From an uncultured Gammaproteobacteria bacterium (GTDB lineage Bacteria; Pseudomonadota; Gammaproteobacteria; Arenicellales; Poriferihabitantaceae): a stretch of 33,916 bases of DNA. The notes beneath the pieces were generated by a model. It saw nothing but the letters and a program-made list of their open reading frames with translations. It made no database searches and was not told the DNA's origin. Made by a program: the position numbers and the translations under genes. Shown in pieces: positions 1 to 8,271 of the stretch. The DNA lies in contig CALKKV010000056.1 of NCBI GenBank assembly GCA_937992195.1, positions 1 through 33,916 of the forward strand, read 5' to 3'. How positions within the stretch are numbered: the first letter of the stretch is position 1; every line of letters begins with the position of its first letter.

Positions 1-711
1 CAGCACCTCGGTGTGATGATGGAGCAATCAAGACTTGATCATGAGACTGGAAAACTCATGCTTGTGGAAGAACGCGCCAGAGTCGCGAATGAGCTCCATG
101 ACTCGCTAGCCCAGACCCTGGCTAGCTTGCGCTTTCAAGTGCGAGTGCTGGATGAAACGTTACACCAGGGAGACGAACAAGTAACTTGGGAGGAGCTTGA
201 GAAACTTGAGGAGCAAGTTGAAGTGGCAAATAGAGAATTAAGATCACTGATCGGGCAGGTTCGCGCCCCAATGCAATCCCAGGATATTGTTGTTTCAACG
301 CGCAAGTTAGTAAAAAAGTTTGAACAAGATACTGGTATCTCCGTGTATCTGCAAAATGAATGGTCTGAAGATAACTTGCCCGTTGAACAACGAACCGATG
401 TGGTGCGGATCATTCAGGAAGCGTTGGCAAATATCCGCAAACATGCCAATGCAAGTAGTGTTCGCGTGGTGATTCGCAACTCGTCCAAAGGTTACAGGAT
501 CGTTGTTGAAGATGACGGCAGAGGCTATGACGAACTTGTACAGGGTCCACATGAGCCAGGTGAACATATCGGTCAATCGATTATGCAGGAACGAGCAGAG
601 CGGCTGGGTGCAACTCTACAGCTGGATTCTGAACCCGGCGAAGGCAGCTCGGTAGTTCTTGAGTATCAATATCCCACTCTGATGGAACAGTCTCTGGCGG
701 CAAACGCCTAG
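1..711 (+). CDS. narX: NarX-like sensor histidine kinase, C-terminal part (5' end outside window)
   Basis: The reading frame is open to the window edge, so only the C-terminal 236 residues are seen. The HisKA_3 dimerisation/phosphoacceptor box is present (VEERARVANELHDSLAQ, with the histidine at visible residue 33), followed by a GHKL ATPase domain with an N box (IIQEALANIRKHAN) and a G1 box (DDGRGYD). The H-box wording is very close to that of NarX/NarQ nitrate sensors. The sensor, membrane and HAMP parts lie upstream and cannot be checked, so nitrate as the ligand is inferred from the kinase core and from the NarL-like partner 7 bases downstream. It is predicted to be an inner-membrane kinase that phosphorylates that regulator. 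Confidence 0.85.
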   Translation, partial: QHLGVMMEQSRLDHETGKLMLVEERARVANELHDSLAQTLASLRFQVRVLDETLHQGDEQVTWEELEKLEEQVEVANRELRSLIGQVRAPMQSQDIVVSTRKLVKKFEQDTGISVYLQNEWSEDNLPVEQRTDVVRIIQEALANIRKHANASSVRVVIRNSSKGYRIVVEDDGRGYDELVQGPHEPGEHIGQSIMQERAERLGATLQLDSEPGEGSSVVLEYQYPTLMEQSLAANA

Positions 712-718
712 ATAAGTT

Positions 719-1372
719 ATGCATGTACTATTAATTGATGACCACGCGCTATTTCGAGCTGGCCTAGAAGGATTATTGAAACGTCGGGGTGTCGAAGTTA
801 CTGCCTGCTCAAATGCAGTCGAGGGAGTCGAAGTCATGATGAAAACACAACTTAATCTAGCGATGGTGGACCTCAGAATGCCCGAGACCGACGGCATTCA
901 AACGATACAAATTCTTAGAGAAAAGAATGCAGAACTTCCCGTTGTCATTCTTACCACCAGTGACGCTGCCTCTGATCTGCAAAATTGCCTGCGACAAAAC
1001 ATCAACGGCTATCTATTAAAAGATATGGACCCTGATGAATTAGTGATAGCGATTAAGAAGGTTATTAATGGAGAGCTGGTTATCGCTCCAGAATTAGCCG
1101 GCACACTGGCTTCTATCATTCAAAATAAGGATCGGCAAGAAGAACAACAAGAAAGTGAATCAATATTCGCCAAATTATCCAAACGTGAGATGGAAATACT
1201 GAGTCACCTCACTGAGGGCCAGAGTAACAAATTGATTGCGCGCGAACTAGGCATCTCGGACGGCACCGTAAAACTCCATGTCAAATCTATTCTAAAGAAA
1301 CTCGGGTTACATTCTCGCGTGGAAGCTGCAGTACTTGCTGCGACAGAACGTGTATTTTCAAGCCGCCACTAG
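719..1372 (+). CDS. narL: NarL-like response regulator
   Basis: A 217-residue NarL/FixJ-family regulator. The receiver domain (about 1-118) has the acidic pair D7/D8, phosphoacceptor D51 (VDLRMPETDG), T79/T80 and K101 (LLKDMDPDEL). The C-terminal LuxR-type helix-turn-helix spans about 152-196 (GISDGTVKLHVKSILKKLG) and the tail SRVEAAVLAATERVF resembles that of NarL. It follows the kinase gene after 7 bases and is surely co-transcribed. In the NarL family phosphorylation frees the DNA-binding domain to bind TACYYMT heptamers. A plausible target lies between dsrA and the divergent operon (16732-16747). Close NarL identity is well supported; that the signal is nitrate is inferred. Confidence 0.88.
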   Translation: MHVLLIDDHALFRAGLEGLLKRRGVEVTACSNAVEGVEVMMKTQLNLAMVDLRMPETDGIQTIQILREKNAELPVVILTTSDAASDLQNCLRQNINGYLLKDMDPDELVIAIKKVINGELVIAPELAGTLASIIQNKDRQEEQQESESIFAKLSKREMEILSHLTEGQSNKLIARELGISDGTVKLHVKSILKKLGLHSRVEAAVLAATERVFSSRH

Positions 1373-1482
1373 CATCATCAAATCACTCCAAATCAGATCG
1401 ACAGCATATTCGAATCAACCGCATAGAGTTCTAATACCCCCTCTAACGATCAATTCTCACTGCGTATTTCTTACAATATCAG

Positions 1483-1596
1483 TCAGGCACCGAAATCAGT
1501 AGAGAGAAGTCGGCCAAGAAGGCGCTCTATTGGCGCATAGTCATCGGTAAGCACTATCGTTTCATATTGTTGTGCTTGCTGTTCAATAAAGTCACT
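1483..1596 (-). pseudogene. Possible remnant of a spermidine-synthase-like C-terminus
   Basis: The last 37 codons of a minus-strand frame read SDFIEQQ...VLTDDYAPIERLL and then stop. The phrase LTDDYAPIE near a C-terminus is typical of polyamine aminopropyltransferase-like proteins and their fused membrane versions. The frame continues upstream to 1860, but that part has no convincing protein character and no complete domain. The simplest reading is a truncated gene remnant. The match is short and recalled from memory, so a chance resemblance is possible. Confidence 0.28.
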
Positions 1597-2013
1597 ACCT
1601 TCGACAATAACAGCTGCAGTCGACTCTATGAGGAATGTAAAACATAACAGTCCCAAAGCTAATCTACTGCAGCTAAATCGTCTGATAAAGGAAATGCAGG
1701 AGTCTTGTTGACGGGCATTTAGCCTGGTAGTGGAAGCAGAAGCACAGATCATAGGCTTATCCGAACAAGAGTTAACTTGAAAAATGATCATTGCGTGGCA
1801 TATAAAATATTGCAATGGACTCTCCTTATTGGTTAGTTTTATCCACAGGGAACTGCCCACTTGAGATATCGTCTCGATTCTCGAAGGGGGTGTAAAATGC
1901 TGCTGTAAATAATAGTGACAGGCGAAATGTCAGCTATTTCAGAATCATTACTGACACTGATGGATCATCCCTGGCTCGCCCCTTACAAACTTTAATCAAT
2001 TGGCAATGAAACT
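1597..2013. other. Intergenic stretch before tusA
   Basis: No supported gene. It must hold the promoter of tusA, but I see no clear -35/-10 pair and only a weak ribosome binding site before the tusA ATG. A minus-strand frame across 1597-1860 is probably fortuitous. Confidence 0.4.
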
Positions 2014-2244
2014 ATGACTGAAGTAAACGAAGAACTCGACGCTCGCAATCTTAACTGTCCGCTACCGATCTTACGGGCAAAGAAAACCTTGAACAAAATG
2101 GAGTCAGGGCAAATCGTCAAGATTCTTGCCACAGATCCTGGCTCGGTAAAAGATTTCGAATCATTTGCGAACCAAACCGGTAACGAGCTGTTAGAGTCAA
2201 CAGAAAGCGGAGATGAGTTTCATTTTCTTATCAAGAAAGCTTGA
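2014..2244 (+). CDS. tusA: TusA-family sulfurtransferase
   Basis: A 76-residue protein of normal TusA length. The signature NLNCPLPILRAKK gives the CPxP motif with active cysteine C15, which carries the persulfide in this family. A second typical block, ILATDPGSVKDF, follows at about 47-58. TusA proteins are cytoplasmic sulfur carriers; in sulfur oxidisers they pass sulfane sulfur from rhodanese or other donors to DsrEFH and so to DsrC. Its position beside a dsr cluster fits that role. Immediately downstream lies a broken YeeE/YedE-type transporter gene, a common tusA partner, so an original tusA-yeeE pair seems to have lost its second member. Confidence 0.92.
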   Translation: MTEVNEELDARNLNCPLPILRAKKTLNKMESGQIVKILATDPGSVKDFESFANQTGNELLESTESGDEFHFLIKKA

Positions 2245-2294
2245 TTAAAAGCTTCTCTAAAAACTCCCTCCACTTTAGAAATCCCTATAACTAG

Positions 2295-2867
2295 ATTGCA
2301 TACGGGGCATTCCTAACACTCTGTAAACGGAAGTATTTATTATGGACACTTAAAGCCATTCGAAACTTTGATGTAACGGACTTTTGCACAATGGGCGCGA
2401 TTAGTGGCTGGAATAATATGGGTTCGTTGACTAGATTAAGAATGTAGCTGTTAGCCATAACGATTGCGATGGTGGGCACACAAGCAACGCAGGCCATGGG
2501 AATAGTTGATCTCAGTTAGTCCATCTACCTCACGACAAATTTTACATGGGTCGGTAATATCCTGGGCGGGCTGATTTTCGGAACCGGCATGATCTTCGGT
2601 GCATTTGCGTATAGCGTTCTGTTCGGAAATTTTCGTATAGAAAGTTTTAGTGATCGCGCAGACCTCGTGAGGCATTTAGTAGGTGGCGTTATGATGGAAT
2701 TTGGGGGTGTTACGAAACTTGGCTGCACGTTGAGTCAAGGTATATCGGGAGTATCAGCCGTTGCCTTGTGATCTTTCATTGCTTTGATTATCATCTTCAT
2801 TGGCCACGTGTTTGTGCTAACGATGCAGTATAACTTTTATGATGGAGGGCTGGCTGCATGTCTTTAA
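2295..2867 (+). pseudogene. Decayed YeeE/YedE-family (Sulf_transp) membrane transporter
   Basis: One plus-strand frame reads as a YeeE/YedE-type protein across most of this span: DFCTMGAIS, then NFTWVGNILGGLIFGTGMI, then LGCTLSQGISGVSA and a final hydrophobic segment. The frame is interrupted by TAG at 2445, TAG at 2517 and TGA at 2769. No start codon with a ribosome binding site is visible, so the N-terminal boundary is uncertain. The central Cys-containing motif expected after GTGMI also looks altered (FGAFAYS). The family imports thiosulfate or other sulfur compounds, and the gene follows tusA by about 50 bases, the usual neighbourhood. The product must be non-functional as a full-length transporter. 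Confidence 0.82.
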
Positions 2868-2987
2868 AGCAACGACACGACATGCACTACCAGAAAAATC
2901 GCAACCACAGACCAGCTTGTTCTAAATAGTTGAAGATTTTCTTTCCTCGACTTGCTCAACTTTCTCGACCTGTAGAATCCAAAGAAA

Positions 2988-3461
2988 TTATTGCAGCTGT
3001 TGTCCGAGATTCATTTCGTCCTCGTCGAAACCAGCCAGGCGATACCACTTTTTTGCTTCCTCAATATCTTTTTCTACCCCATTGCCCGTTTCATACATCA
3101 TTGCAAGTGTAGTTTGAGAGCCAGCTAAACCTTGCTCTGCAGCCTTTTTGAACCAAGAGATCGCTTTGACGCTATTCTTTGCGACACAATCCCCTTCCAT
3201 ATACATAAACCCCAGGCCATGCTGCGCAAGCGGGAAATCCTGATTTGCTGCAGCCACCATCCATTTCATTGCAAGCAGTTCGTTCTTCACAACGCCAAGC
3301 CCGTTTTGGTACATGATCGCCAGACGGTATTGCGCATCAACATTGCCTTGCTCAGCCAAAGGCCCTAGCATACCTAGAGACTGCGCGAAGTTTTTGGCTT
3401 CAAACGCAGCGATTCCGCTAGCTAAATTGATTTGTTGTTTATCTATTTCTGCGTCGCTCAT
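2988..3461 (-). CDS. Sel1-like repeat (SLR) protein, cytoplasmic
   Basis: A 157-residue protein without signal peptide or membrane segment. After a short N-terminal helical part (about 1-40) it has three Sel1-type repeats with the A..LG.MY..G.GV.K....A..W...AA.QG pattern (YRLAIMYQNGLGVVKN, HGLGFMYMEGDCVAKN, TTLAMMYETGNGVEKD). Such alpha-solenoid repeats mediate protein-protein contacts. The gene is on the same strand as the dsr cluster, downstream of dsrR, but about 500 bases of intergenic and pseudogene sequence separate them, so co-transcription is doubtful. It occupies the place of dsrS in Allochromatium but I see no resemblance to DsrS. The partner is unknown. Confidence 0.8.
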   Translation of the reverse strand: MSDAEIDKQQINLASGIAAFEAKNFAQSLGMLGPLAEQGNVDAQYRLAIMYQNGLGVVKNELLAMKWMVAAANQDFPLAQHGLGFMYMEGDCVAKNSVKAISWFKKAAEQGLAGSQTTLAMMYETGNGVEKDIEEAKKWYRLAGFDEDEMNLGQQLQ

Positions 3462-3539
3462 AAGTTAAATTTTATTGAATTACAGTTTGAATGGAAACCT
3501 GTCTCTATAATGCTTCAGACTTTCTACTATCGGTAGAGA

Positions 3540-3878
3540 TCACTCGAACACGCCACGGCTCAAAACCATAACAGCGACTTCAACCCGAGACTTCAGGCCG
3601 AGCTTTTTAAGCATCGATTTCACAGAAGCTTAACGGTACCATCTGGGATCCCTAAATGCTTGGCAATGACCTGTTACCCCGCCTCACCATAAGATGCCGC
3701 ATGATTTATAACTCTATAGTGGTAAGTGATGCAAACGGTGATCGACCGAAGGGTTCTACGCCATTTTGACGCATCCAACCCGCTAGAACCGGAAAAAAAT
3801 CTCTATTTCCTGGCGCTTTAGTAAACCTTCTAAACCAACCCTAAACAAGGCATGATCATCGATTAAAAGCACTTTCAT
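3540..3878 (-). pseudogene. Decayed NarL-like response regulator
   Basis: The minus strand starts with ATG and a NarL-type receiver N-terminus (MKVLLIDDHALFRVGLEGLL), nearly the same as the intact regulator at 719-1372, and then meets a stop within about 35 codons. Further on, in other frames, come remnants of the LuxR helix-turn-helix (QVIAKHLGIPDGTVKL, then VKSMLKKLGLKSRVEVAV) and a final stop at 3540. The section around the phosphoacceptor aspartate is missing and the domain contains stops plus at least one frameshift. This is a dead paralogue of the window's NarL-like regulator. Confidence 0.83.
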
Positions 3879-3971
3879 CAAGACACAACACTCACGCAGC
3901 AATAGAAATTGACGTTTTAATACATAGCCAAAGTCTAGCGCGGTTGATGTTGAATCTAGGAATCATATTAA

Positions 3972-4295
3972 CTATTCACTAGGATCTTCAACAGGAGGTA
4001 TATGGGAAGGGTCATTTGGGTTAATAAAAATAAACTGAAACTCCCCTTCTTCGATTTCAACATAGTCGAGCTCAGCATTTAGCAATAGCTCGGTACTAGT
4101 CGGGGCGACTACGATATCAATACCATTAGATCGATTATGGCTGTCATTATGATCACTATGATCAAACCCCATCGCATAATCAAACGAACCATCTTTGCGC
4201 CGTTTAGCCGCCAGTCGAAGAGACATGCCTTCGGCATCGGATGCTTGCATGGAAGATTTAATCCGTTTTGCCGCGCTTTTACTAACCGTGATCAT
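3972..4295 (-). CDS. dsrR: DsrR, A-type scaffold-like protein without cysteines
   Basis: A 107-residue protein with the IscA/A-type carrier layout (ITVSKSAAKRIK at the start, later VVAPTSTELLLNAELDYVE). It has no cysteine at all, whereas Fe-S-carrying A-type proteins need three. This cysteine loss is the known hallmark of DsrR, which in Allochromatium is needed for normal dsr expression at a post-transcriptional level rather than for cluster transfer. It begins 13 bases after dsrN and is the last recognisable dsr gene here. The acidic tail (PPVEDPSE) is notable. An AGGTG ribosome binding site lies about 10 bases before the ATG. Confidence 0.85.
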   Translation of the reverse strand: MITVSKSAAKRIKSSMQASDAEGMSLRLAAKRRKDGSFDYAMGFDHSDHNDSHNRSNGIDIVVAPTSTELLLNAELDYVEIEEGEFQFIFINPNDPSHIPPVEDPSE

Positions 4296-4308
4296 AGTTT
4301 TTATGCAC

Positions 4309-5727
4309 CTAGTGGTTTGTCAATATCGACATTTGTCTTTCGACCGCTGCAGTGAAATGTGAAATCCAGGGGTAAGATTGTGTATGACGCATATGCGCAT
4401 AGTTAGCAAAGACGTTTCGATAGACAATGCCGTCACTCTCCCCTGTGATACCGTGTCCGCGCTGAACATCAAAACCGAATTTAATATCGCTGTCCATATC
4501 CACCAACTTAGAGTAGTGAAACTCATGGGCAGATATCTCAGATACTTGAGTGCAATCAATTTGAACGGGATTGTGGCACCAGGGATGATTAACAGTTGTA
4601 GTCAATTTAACCAGCCCGCGGCCCACCGGCCGATCGCACATAACGGAGCGAGCAGGCAATGCACCAACCATAGAACAAGTTTTCTGATGCCATGTAATTG
4701 ACTCTGTCAAATACATTAGCCCGCCACACTCTGCATAGATCGGTTTATTGTCTTCTGCAAATCGCCTTATTTCTTGGAGCATCTGACGATTGTTCGCAAG
4801 CTGCTCCAAATGGGTTTCAGGAAACCCGCCACCAATATACAGTGCATCTACATCTGGCAATTCCGTATCTTCAAGCGTACTGAAAAATTCGACAGAATGC
4901 CCCTGCTCAAGCATCGTATCCAGATCATCTTGATAATAGAAACAAAATGCACTGTCATAGGCAACGCCAATACGAATTCCGGATTTTGACTTAGACTTAC
5001 TTAAAGTTTGCGTCCGAGTAGAATCGGGCAATGTGTGCGTATCAGACGCAATACTAAGAACTTTATCAACATCTACTTCACTCTCTATCGTTGTCGCTAT
5101 AAGGACGTCCCGCGATTGTGCATTCGAGTCTTCGCGATCAGTCACAAGCCCGAGATGCCTTTCCTCGATTGTTAAATTGGCTTCTTTCTTGACTGCACCA
5201 ATAATTTCAGTATCAGTGTAGTGTTCTATCACCGCCCGCAGCTTGGTTTCATGTCGTTGCCCACAAACGTTATTGAGAATAACGCCACCGATTTTCAAAT
5301 CCGGTTCAAAGGACAAGTATCCGTTGATTAATGGCGCAACCCCACGCGTGCTTCCCTCGGCATCAACAACTAATATAACCGGCATATCCAACAGCTTTGC
5401 CATCGCAGCATTGCTGTCGCTTCCAAGCATGTCAATACCGTCAAATAACCCTTTATTCCCTTCCACCAAACCAAAATCTGCACCGCATGTTTTACTTTGG
5501 AAGAGAGAAAGAATCTCTTCATGGGATTGCGTATTGAAGTCTAGGTTAAAGCATGGATTCCCGCTAAGCTTTCGAAGCCACATTGGATCGATGTAATCTG
5601 GCCCTTTTTTAAACGTCTGCACTGAAAGACCGCGACGATCCAGTGCTGCAGCCAGACCGGCACATATCGTGGTCTTCCCGGATGATTTGCGGGTAGCTGC
5701 TATCAAAACTCTTGGAATTGTCTTCAT
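4309..5727 (-). CDS. dsrN: DsrN, sirohaem amidase (CbiA/CobB-like glutamine amidotransferase)
   Basis: A 472-residue cobyrinic acid a,c-diamide synthase-like enzyme. An N-terminal P-loop (ATRKSSGKTT, 11-20) and the KKGPDYIDP block (40-48) mark the ATP-dependent domain. The C-terminal class I amidotransferase domain has YAECGGLMYL with catalytic C334 and HEFHYSKL (401-408). DsrN is known to amidate sirohaem to the amide form bound by dissimilatory sulfite reductases, using glutamine and ATP in the cytoplasm. It lies between dsrP (63 bases) and dsrR (13 bases), as in Allochromatium. CobB/CbiA is the alternative by family, but the dsr setting decides. Confidence 0.92.
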   Translation of the reverse strand: MKTIPRVLIAATRKSSGKTTICAGLAAALDRRGLSVQTFKKGPDYIDPMWLRKLSGNPCFNLDFNTQSHEEILSLFQSKTCGADFGLVEGNKGLFDGIDMLGSDSNAAMAKLLDMPVILVVDAEGSTRGVAPLINGYLSFEPDLKIGGVILNNVCGQRHETKLRAVIEHYTDTEIIGAVKKEANLTIEERHLGLVTDREDSNAQSRDVLIATTIESEVDVDKVLSIASDTHTLPDSTRTQTLSKSKSKSGIRIGVAYDSAFCFYYQDDLDTMLEQGHSVEFFSTLEDTELPDVDALYIGGGFPETHLEQLANNRQMLQEIRRFAEDNKPIYAECGGLMYLTESITWHQKTCSMVGALPARSVMCDRPVGRGLVKLTTTVNHPWCHNPVQIDCTQVSEISAHEFHYSKLVDMDSDIKFGFDVQRGHGITGESDGIVYRNVFANYAHMRHTQSYPWISHFTAAVERQMSILTNH

Positions 5728-5790
5728 AGGCTATATCGACCTTTTGCCGTTTAGCTGCGATCAACTTAAGCCAAAGCTGATCAGAGAATG

Positions 5791-6984
5791 TTAACTCGTA
5801 CTTTGACTAGTGAATCGTTGATCTGGCAGGAATGGCAATATCCGTATTGCAAAAAACACCAGCAACAATGAAAGAGATATACCACCAAGGCCTAAAAGCA
5901 ACTCTGGAAGCGCTGGAGAATAGTGCGCCACCACACCATCATAAAATGTGCTCGAAACATCTTTCCCTGGGAATAAGACCTGAGGGTAAGCCTGGCCCCC
6001 AATAATCGTGACATACAGCTGACTTAACGCACCAATAACGACAAGACAACAAACAAGTATTATCCGCGCCAAATTAATCTCACGTTTCGCTCCAAAGATC
6101 AAATACAAAGGCAGGAATCCGCCAGCAATCATCTGCCCAATCCAGAACAACAGCGTATAACCTCCGCCACTCAGCAAAATAAAATGCTCTACACCGTGAT
6201 GTTCCGTGGCATATAAATTAGTGAAATGGAAGACTGCAACCAGGAAAAGCTCAGCGGCTACGAAAAGCCCAAGTAACTTAATGAGCCGATTTAGAAGTGA
6301 CAGGCTGATATAAGATCCACCCAAGCGCGTTACGACCAAACTGGTCAAAATAAACATCGCCTTACCGACAATCAGCGATAAGACAATAAATATCGGCACC
6401 ATGATCGCCGCATCAAAAAACTGTCGGGCAACAATAAAACCAAAAATTGATCCCGTTCCAGCGGTTAATACAAAACGCCAGATAAAAGCGAATAAACCCG
6501 AAGCAGGCGTCCACTTATTCAGACTTCGTTCAAACATAGTGCAAAGATAGACAACAGCGACGAGGACAAAACCGGTATAAAGAAATATGTTCCAGGCAAA
6601 TATCGACTTAAAATTGTAGTGGGTCATTGCGACAATCAGTCTCTCGGGCCTACCTAGGTCTAGAACCAGGATAACGAGTCCGCCGATCAACAGACAAATC
6701 GCCAGCAATGCCGATAACCTCGCCCAAGGTTTATATTCCAGTTTAGTAAACACAGAACTCAGCGAGGCGATATTCAAAGCACCAGATGCCGCGAGAATCA
6801 AAAATATCGCAAATACATGGGGCAGCCCCCAAACCACCTGATTGTTCATCCCGCTAACCCAATGACCTTCTGTTTCCATATGATGTGCTGCTCCATACCC
6901 GACCAGCGCAATAAGGCCTAAAACACCAACCCACAACCAGTAAGTCTTTTGTCCTTGTTTGATTGTTTTGAACTGAGTAGACAT
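5791..6984 (-). CDS. dsrP: DsrP, NrfD/PsrC-type integral membrane quinone-interacting subunit
   Basis: A strongly hydrophobic protein of about 397 residues with eight to ten predicted transmembrane helices, with the NrfD/PsrC layout. The ATG at 6984 is preferred over an upstream in-frame start at 7011, because it follows the dsrO stop by 4 bases and gives a normal N-terminus (MSTQFKTIKQ). DsrP is the membrane anchor of the DsrMKJOP complex and exchanges electrons with the quinone pool, probably together with DsrO and DsrJ on the periplasmic side. In sulfur oxidisers the complex is thought to accept electrons linked to DsrC trisulfide formation. Confidence 0.93.
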   Translation of the reverse strand: MSTQFKTIKQGQKTYWLWVGVLGLIALVGYGAAHHMETEGHWVSGMNNQVVWGLPHVFAIFLILAASGALNIASLSSVFTKLEYKPWARLSALLAICLLIGGLVILVLDLGRPERLIVAMTHYNFKSIFAWNIFLYTGFVLVAVVYLCTMFERSLNKWTPASGLFAFIWRFVLTAGTGSIFGFIVARQFFDAAIMVPIFIVLSLIVGKAMFILTSLVVTRLGGSYISLSLLNRLIKLLGLFVAAELFLVAVFHFTNLYATEHHGVEHFILLSGGGYTLLFWIGQMIAGGFLPLYLIFGAKREINLARIILVCCLVVIGALSQLYVTIIGGQAYPQVLFPGKDVSSTFYDGVVAHYSPALPELLLGLGGISLSLLLVFFAIRILPFLPDQRFTSQSTS

Positions 6985-6988
6985 TGAT

Positions 6989-7720
6989 TTAAATATTCTG
7001 GTATCGCACACCAGTATTTAGCCCAAGGTCTTCGCGAACCTGTCGCGAGGGAGCAGCTTTCATTTGCTTCGCGATTTCACTGTCCGCATCATTCAAATCT
7101 CCAAACATCATTGCTCCATTCCCTTTGGTATTACAGGCTTCTACACAGGCAGGTGACAAGTCTTTGTCTACACGATGCACACACAATGTGCAGCTTTCAA
7201 CCGTACCCTTGCCTCTGGGAGAATAGGATTTCTGATTGTGCAATGACTCATGCACAAACGACCGCGCCTTATAAGGGCAGGCAATCACGCAGTAGCGGCA
7301 ACCGATACAGGTATGCTTGTCCACCAGTACAATACCGTCATCACGCTTGAATGAAGCACCAGTAGGACAAACATCGACGCAGGGAGGATTCTCGCAATGC
7401 TGGCATAGCATGGGTAGTGAGCTCACATGCTGGGTTTGTTGATCGGTAAGATCAAGTTTTCGGATCCACTGCGCATCGGTTTCCGGTCGATCAAACCCCT
7501 CCAGATTATGCTCCTCGTTACAACCACTGACACAGGCAGTGCAATTTGTTGCGCATTTACTGCTATCGATTAACAGACCCCAACGTTGTAATGCAGAGAC
7601 AGCTTCTTCATCCGATTTCGCCAGCGCCAGCTCAACAAGCTGCAGTCCCGAGCCTAGCCCCGCAACGGCGGCAGCGCCCTTGATCAATCGACGTCGTTTA
7701 GCGTTGATTTCAGCAGTCAT
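6989..7720 (-). CDS. dsrO: DsrO, periplasmic Tat-exported iron-sulfur subunit
   Basis: A 243-residue ferredoxin-like protein. A Tat-type leader (AKRRRLIKGAAAVAG, 7-21) precedes cysteine groups at 56/60/63/67, 106/109/114/118, 138/141/144/148 and 177/180/192/196, enough for four [4Fe-4S] clusters in the DMSO-reductase subunit B style. It is exported folded and partners DsrP and DsrJ. The start overlaps the dsrJ stop (ATGA), with GGGAT about 8 bases upstream, so translation is coupled. Its end lies 4 bases before dsrP. Confidence 0.95.
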   Translation of the reverse strand: MTAEINAKRRRLIKGAAAVAGLGSGLQLVELALAKSDEEAVSALQRWGLLIDSSKCATNCTACVSGCNEEHNLEGFDRPETDAQWIRKLDLTDQQTQHVSSLPMLCQHCENPPCVDVCPTGASFKRDDGIVLVDKHTCIGCRYCVIACPYKARSFVHESLHNQKSYSPRGKGTVESCTLCVHRVDKDLSPACVEACNTKGNGAMMFGDLNDADSEIAKQMKAAPSRQVREDLGLNTGVRYQNI

Positions 7721-8250
7721 TCTTTCAAGATCCCGATTAAATCTTCAGAGAGAGAAGGATCATCAACAGCGTGGTAAGTGCTTCTGCCTTCTAACTTCTG
7801 CCGAAACGCCATCACGTTCAACATACTCTTTGATGGAAGCAGTTCACGCAATGCAGAGTGCTCACTATCCGGCGTGGTTGCGTGACATTCGAAGCAATCA
7901 AGTTTGACACTGGCAAAGGTATGACATGACTCGCAAAATTGATCGGGCGCGTTAACAGGAATAAAGTCACCCTGCGTATTCGATTGCACGTGGCAGGTCA
8001 CGCATTCGTTTAGACTATGTTTTTTAGTGCGAACACCATCGTACACAGTAGCATCCCTCTGATGCAGCAAAAATTTCATATGGTCCTTGCGCATCACGTC
8101 AGTGGGCTCAACACAAAATTCGCCTTTGCCTCTCGGTATTACCGGCTCAGCAGCGATTGCACCACTGAAAATCACGGAAGTCAGCAACAGCGTCAAAGCG
8201 GTTAGAAAAGCGCTCTTTATGACACCAGTAATTGATTGAAGAGAAAACAT
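7717..8250 (-). CDS. dsrJ: DsrJ, triheme cytochrome c
   Basis: A 177-residue protein with an N-terminal hydrophobic segment (about 12-34) that serves as uncleaved anchor or signal. Three haem c motifs are seen: CVTCH (83-87), CESCH (106-110) and CFECH (119-123). A fourth conserved cysteine, C46 in GEFCVEP, matches the cysteine that ligates one haem with unusual His/Cys coordination in Allochromatium DsrJ. It faces the periplasm in DsrMKJOP. An in-frame GTG precedes the chosen ATG by one codon. Its stop overlaps the dsrO start. Confidence 0.95.
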   Translation of the reverse strand: MFSLQSITGVIKSAFLTALTLLLTSVIFSGAIAAEPVIPRGKGEFCVEPTDVMRKDHMKFLLHQRDATVYDGVRTKKHSLNECVTCHVQSNTQGDFIPVNAPDQFCESCHTFASVKLDCFECHATTPDSEHSALRELLPSKSMLNVMAFRQKLEGRSTYHAVDDPSLSEDLIGILKE

Positions 8251-8271
8251 CACCTTTACTTGAACTAAGGG

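Noticed and set aside
1597..1860. N-terminal part of the minus-strand frame 1483-1860 as a secreted protein
   Set aside because: The hydrophobic stretch is internal, the N-terminal text has no protein character, and no ribosome binding site supports a start.
2988..3461. Sel1-repeat gene downstream of dsrR called DsrS
   Set aside because: Only the position matches; the protein is made of Sel1 repeats and about 500 bases with a pseudogene separate it from dsrR.
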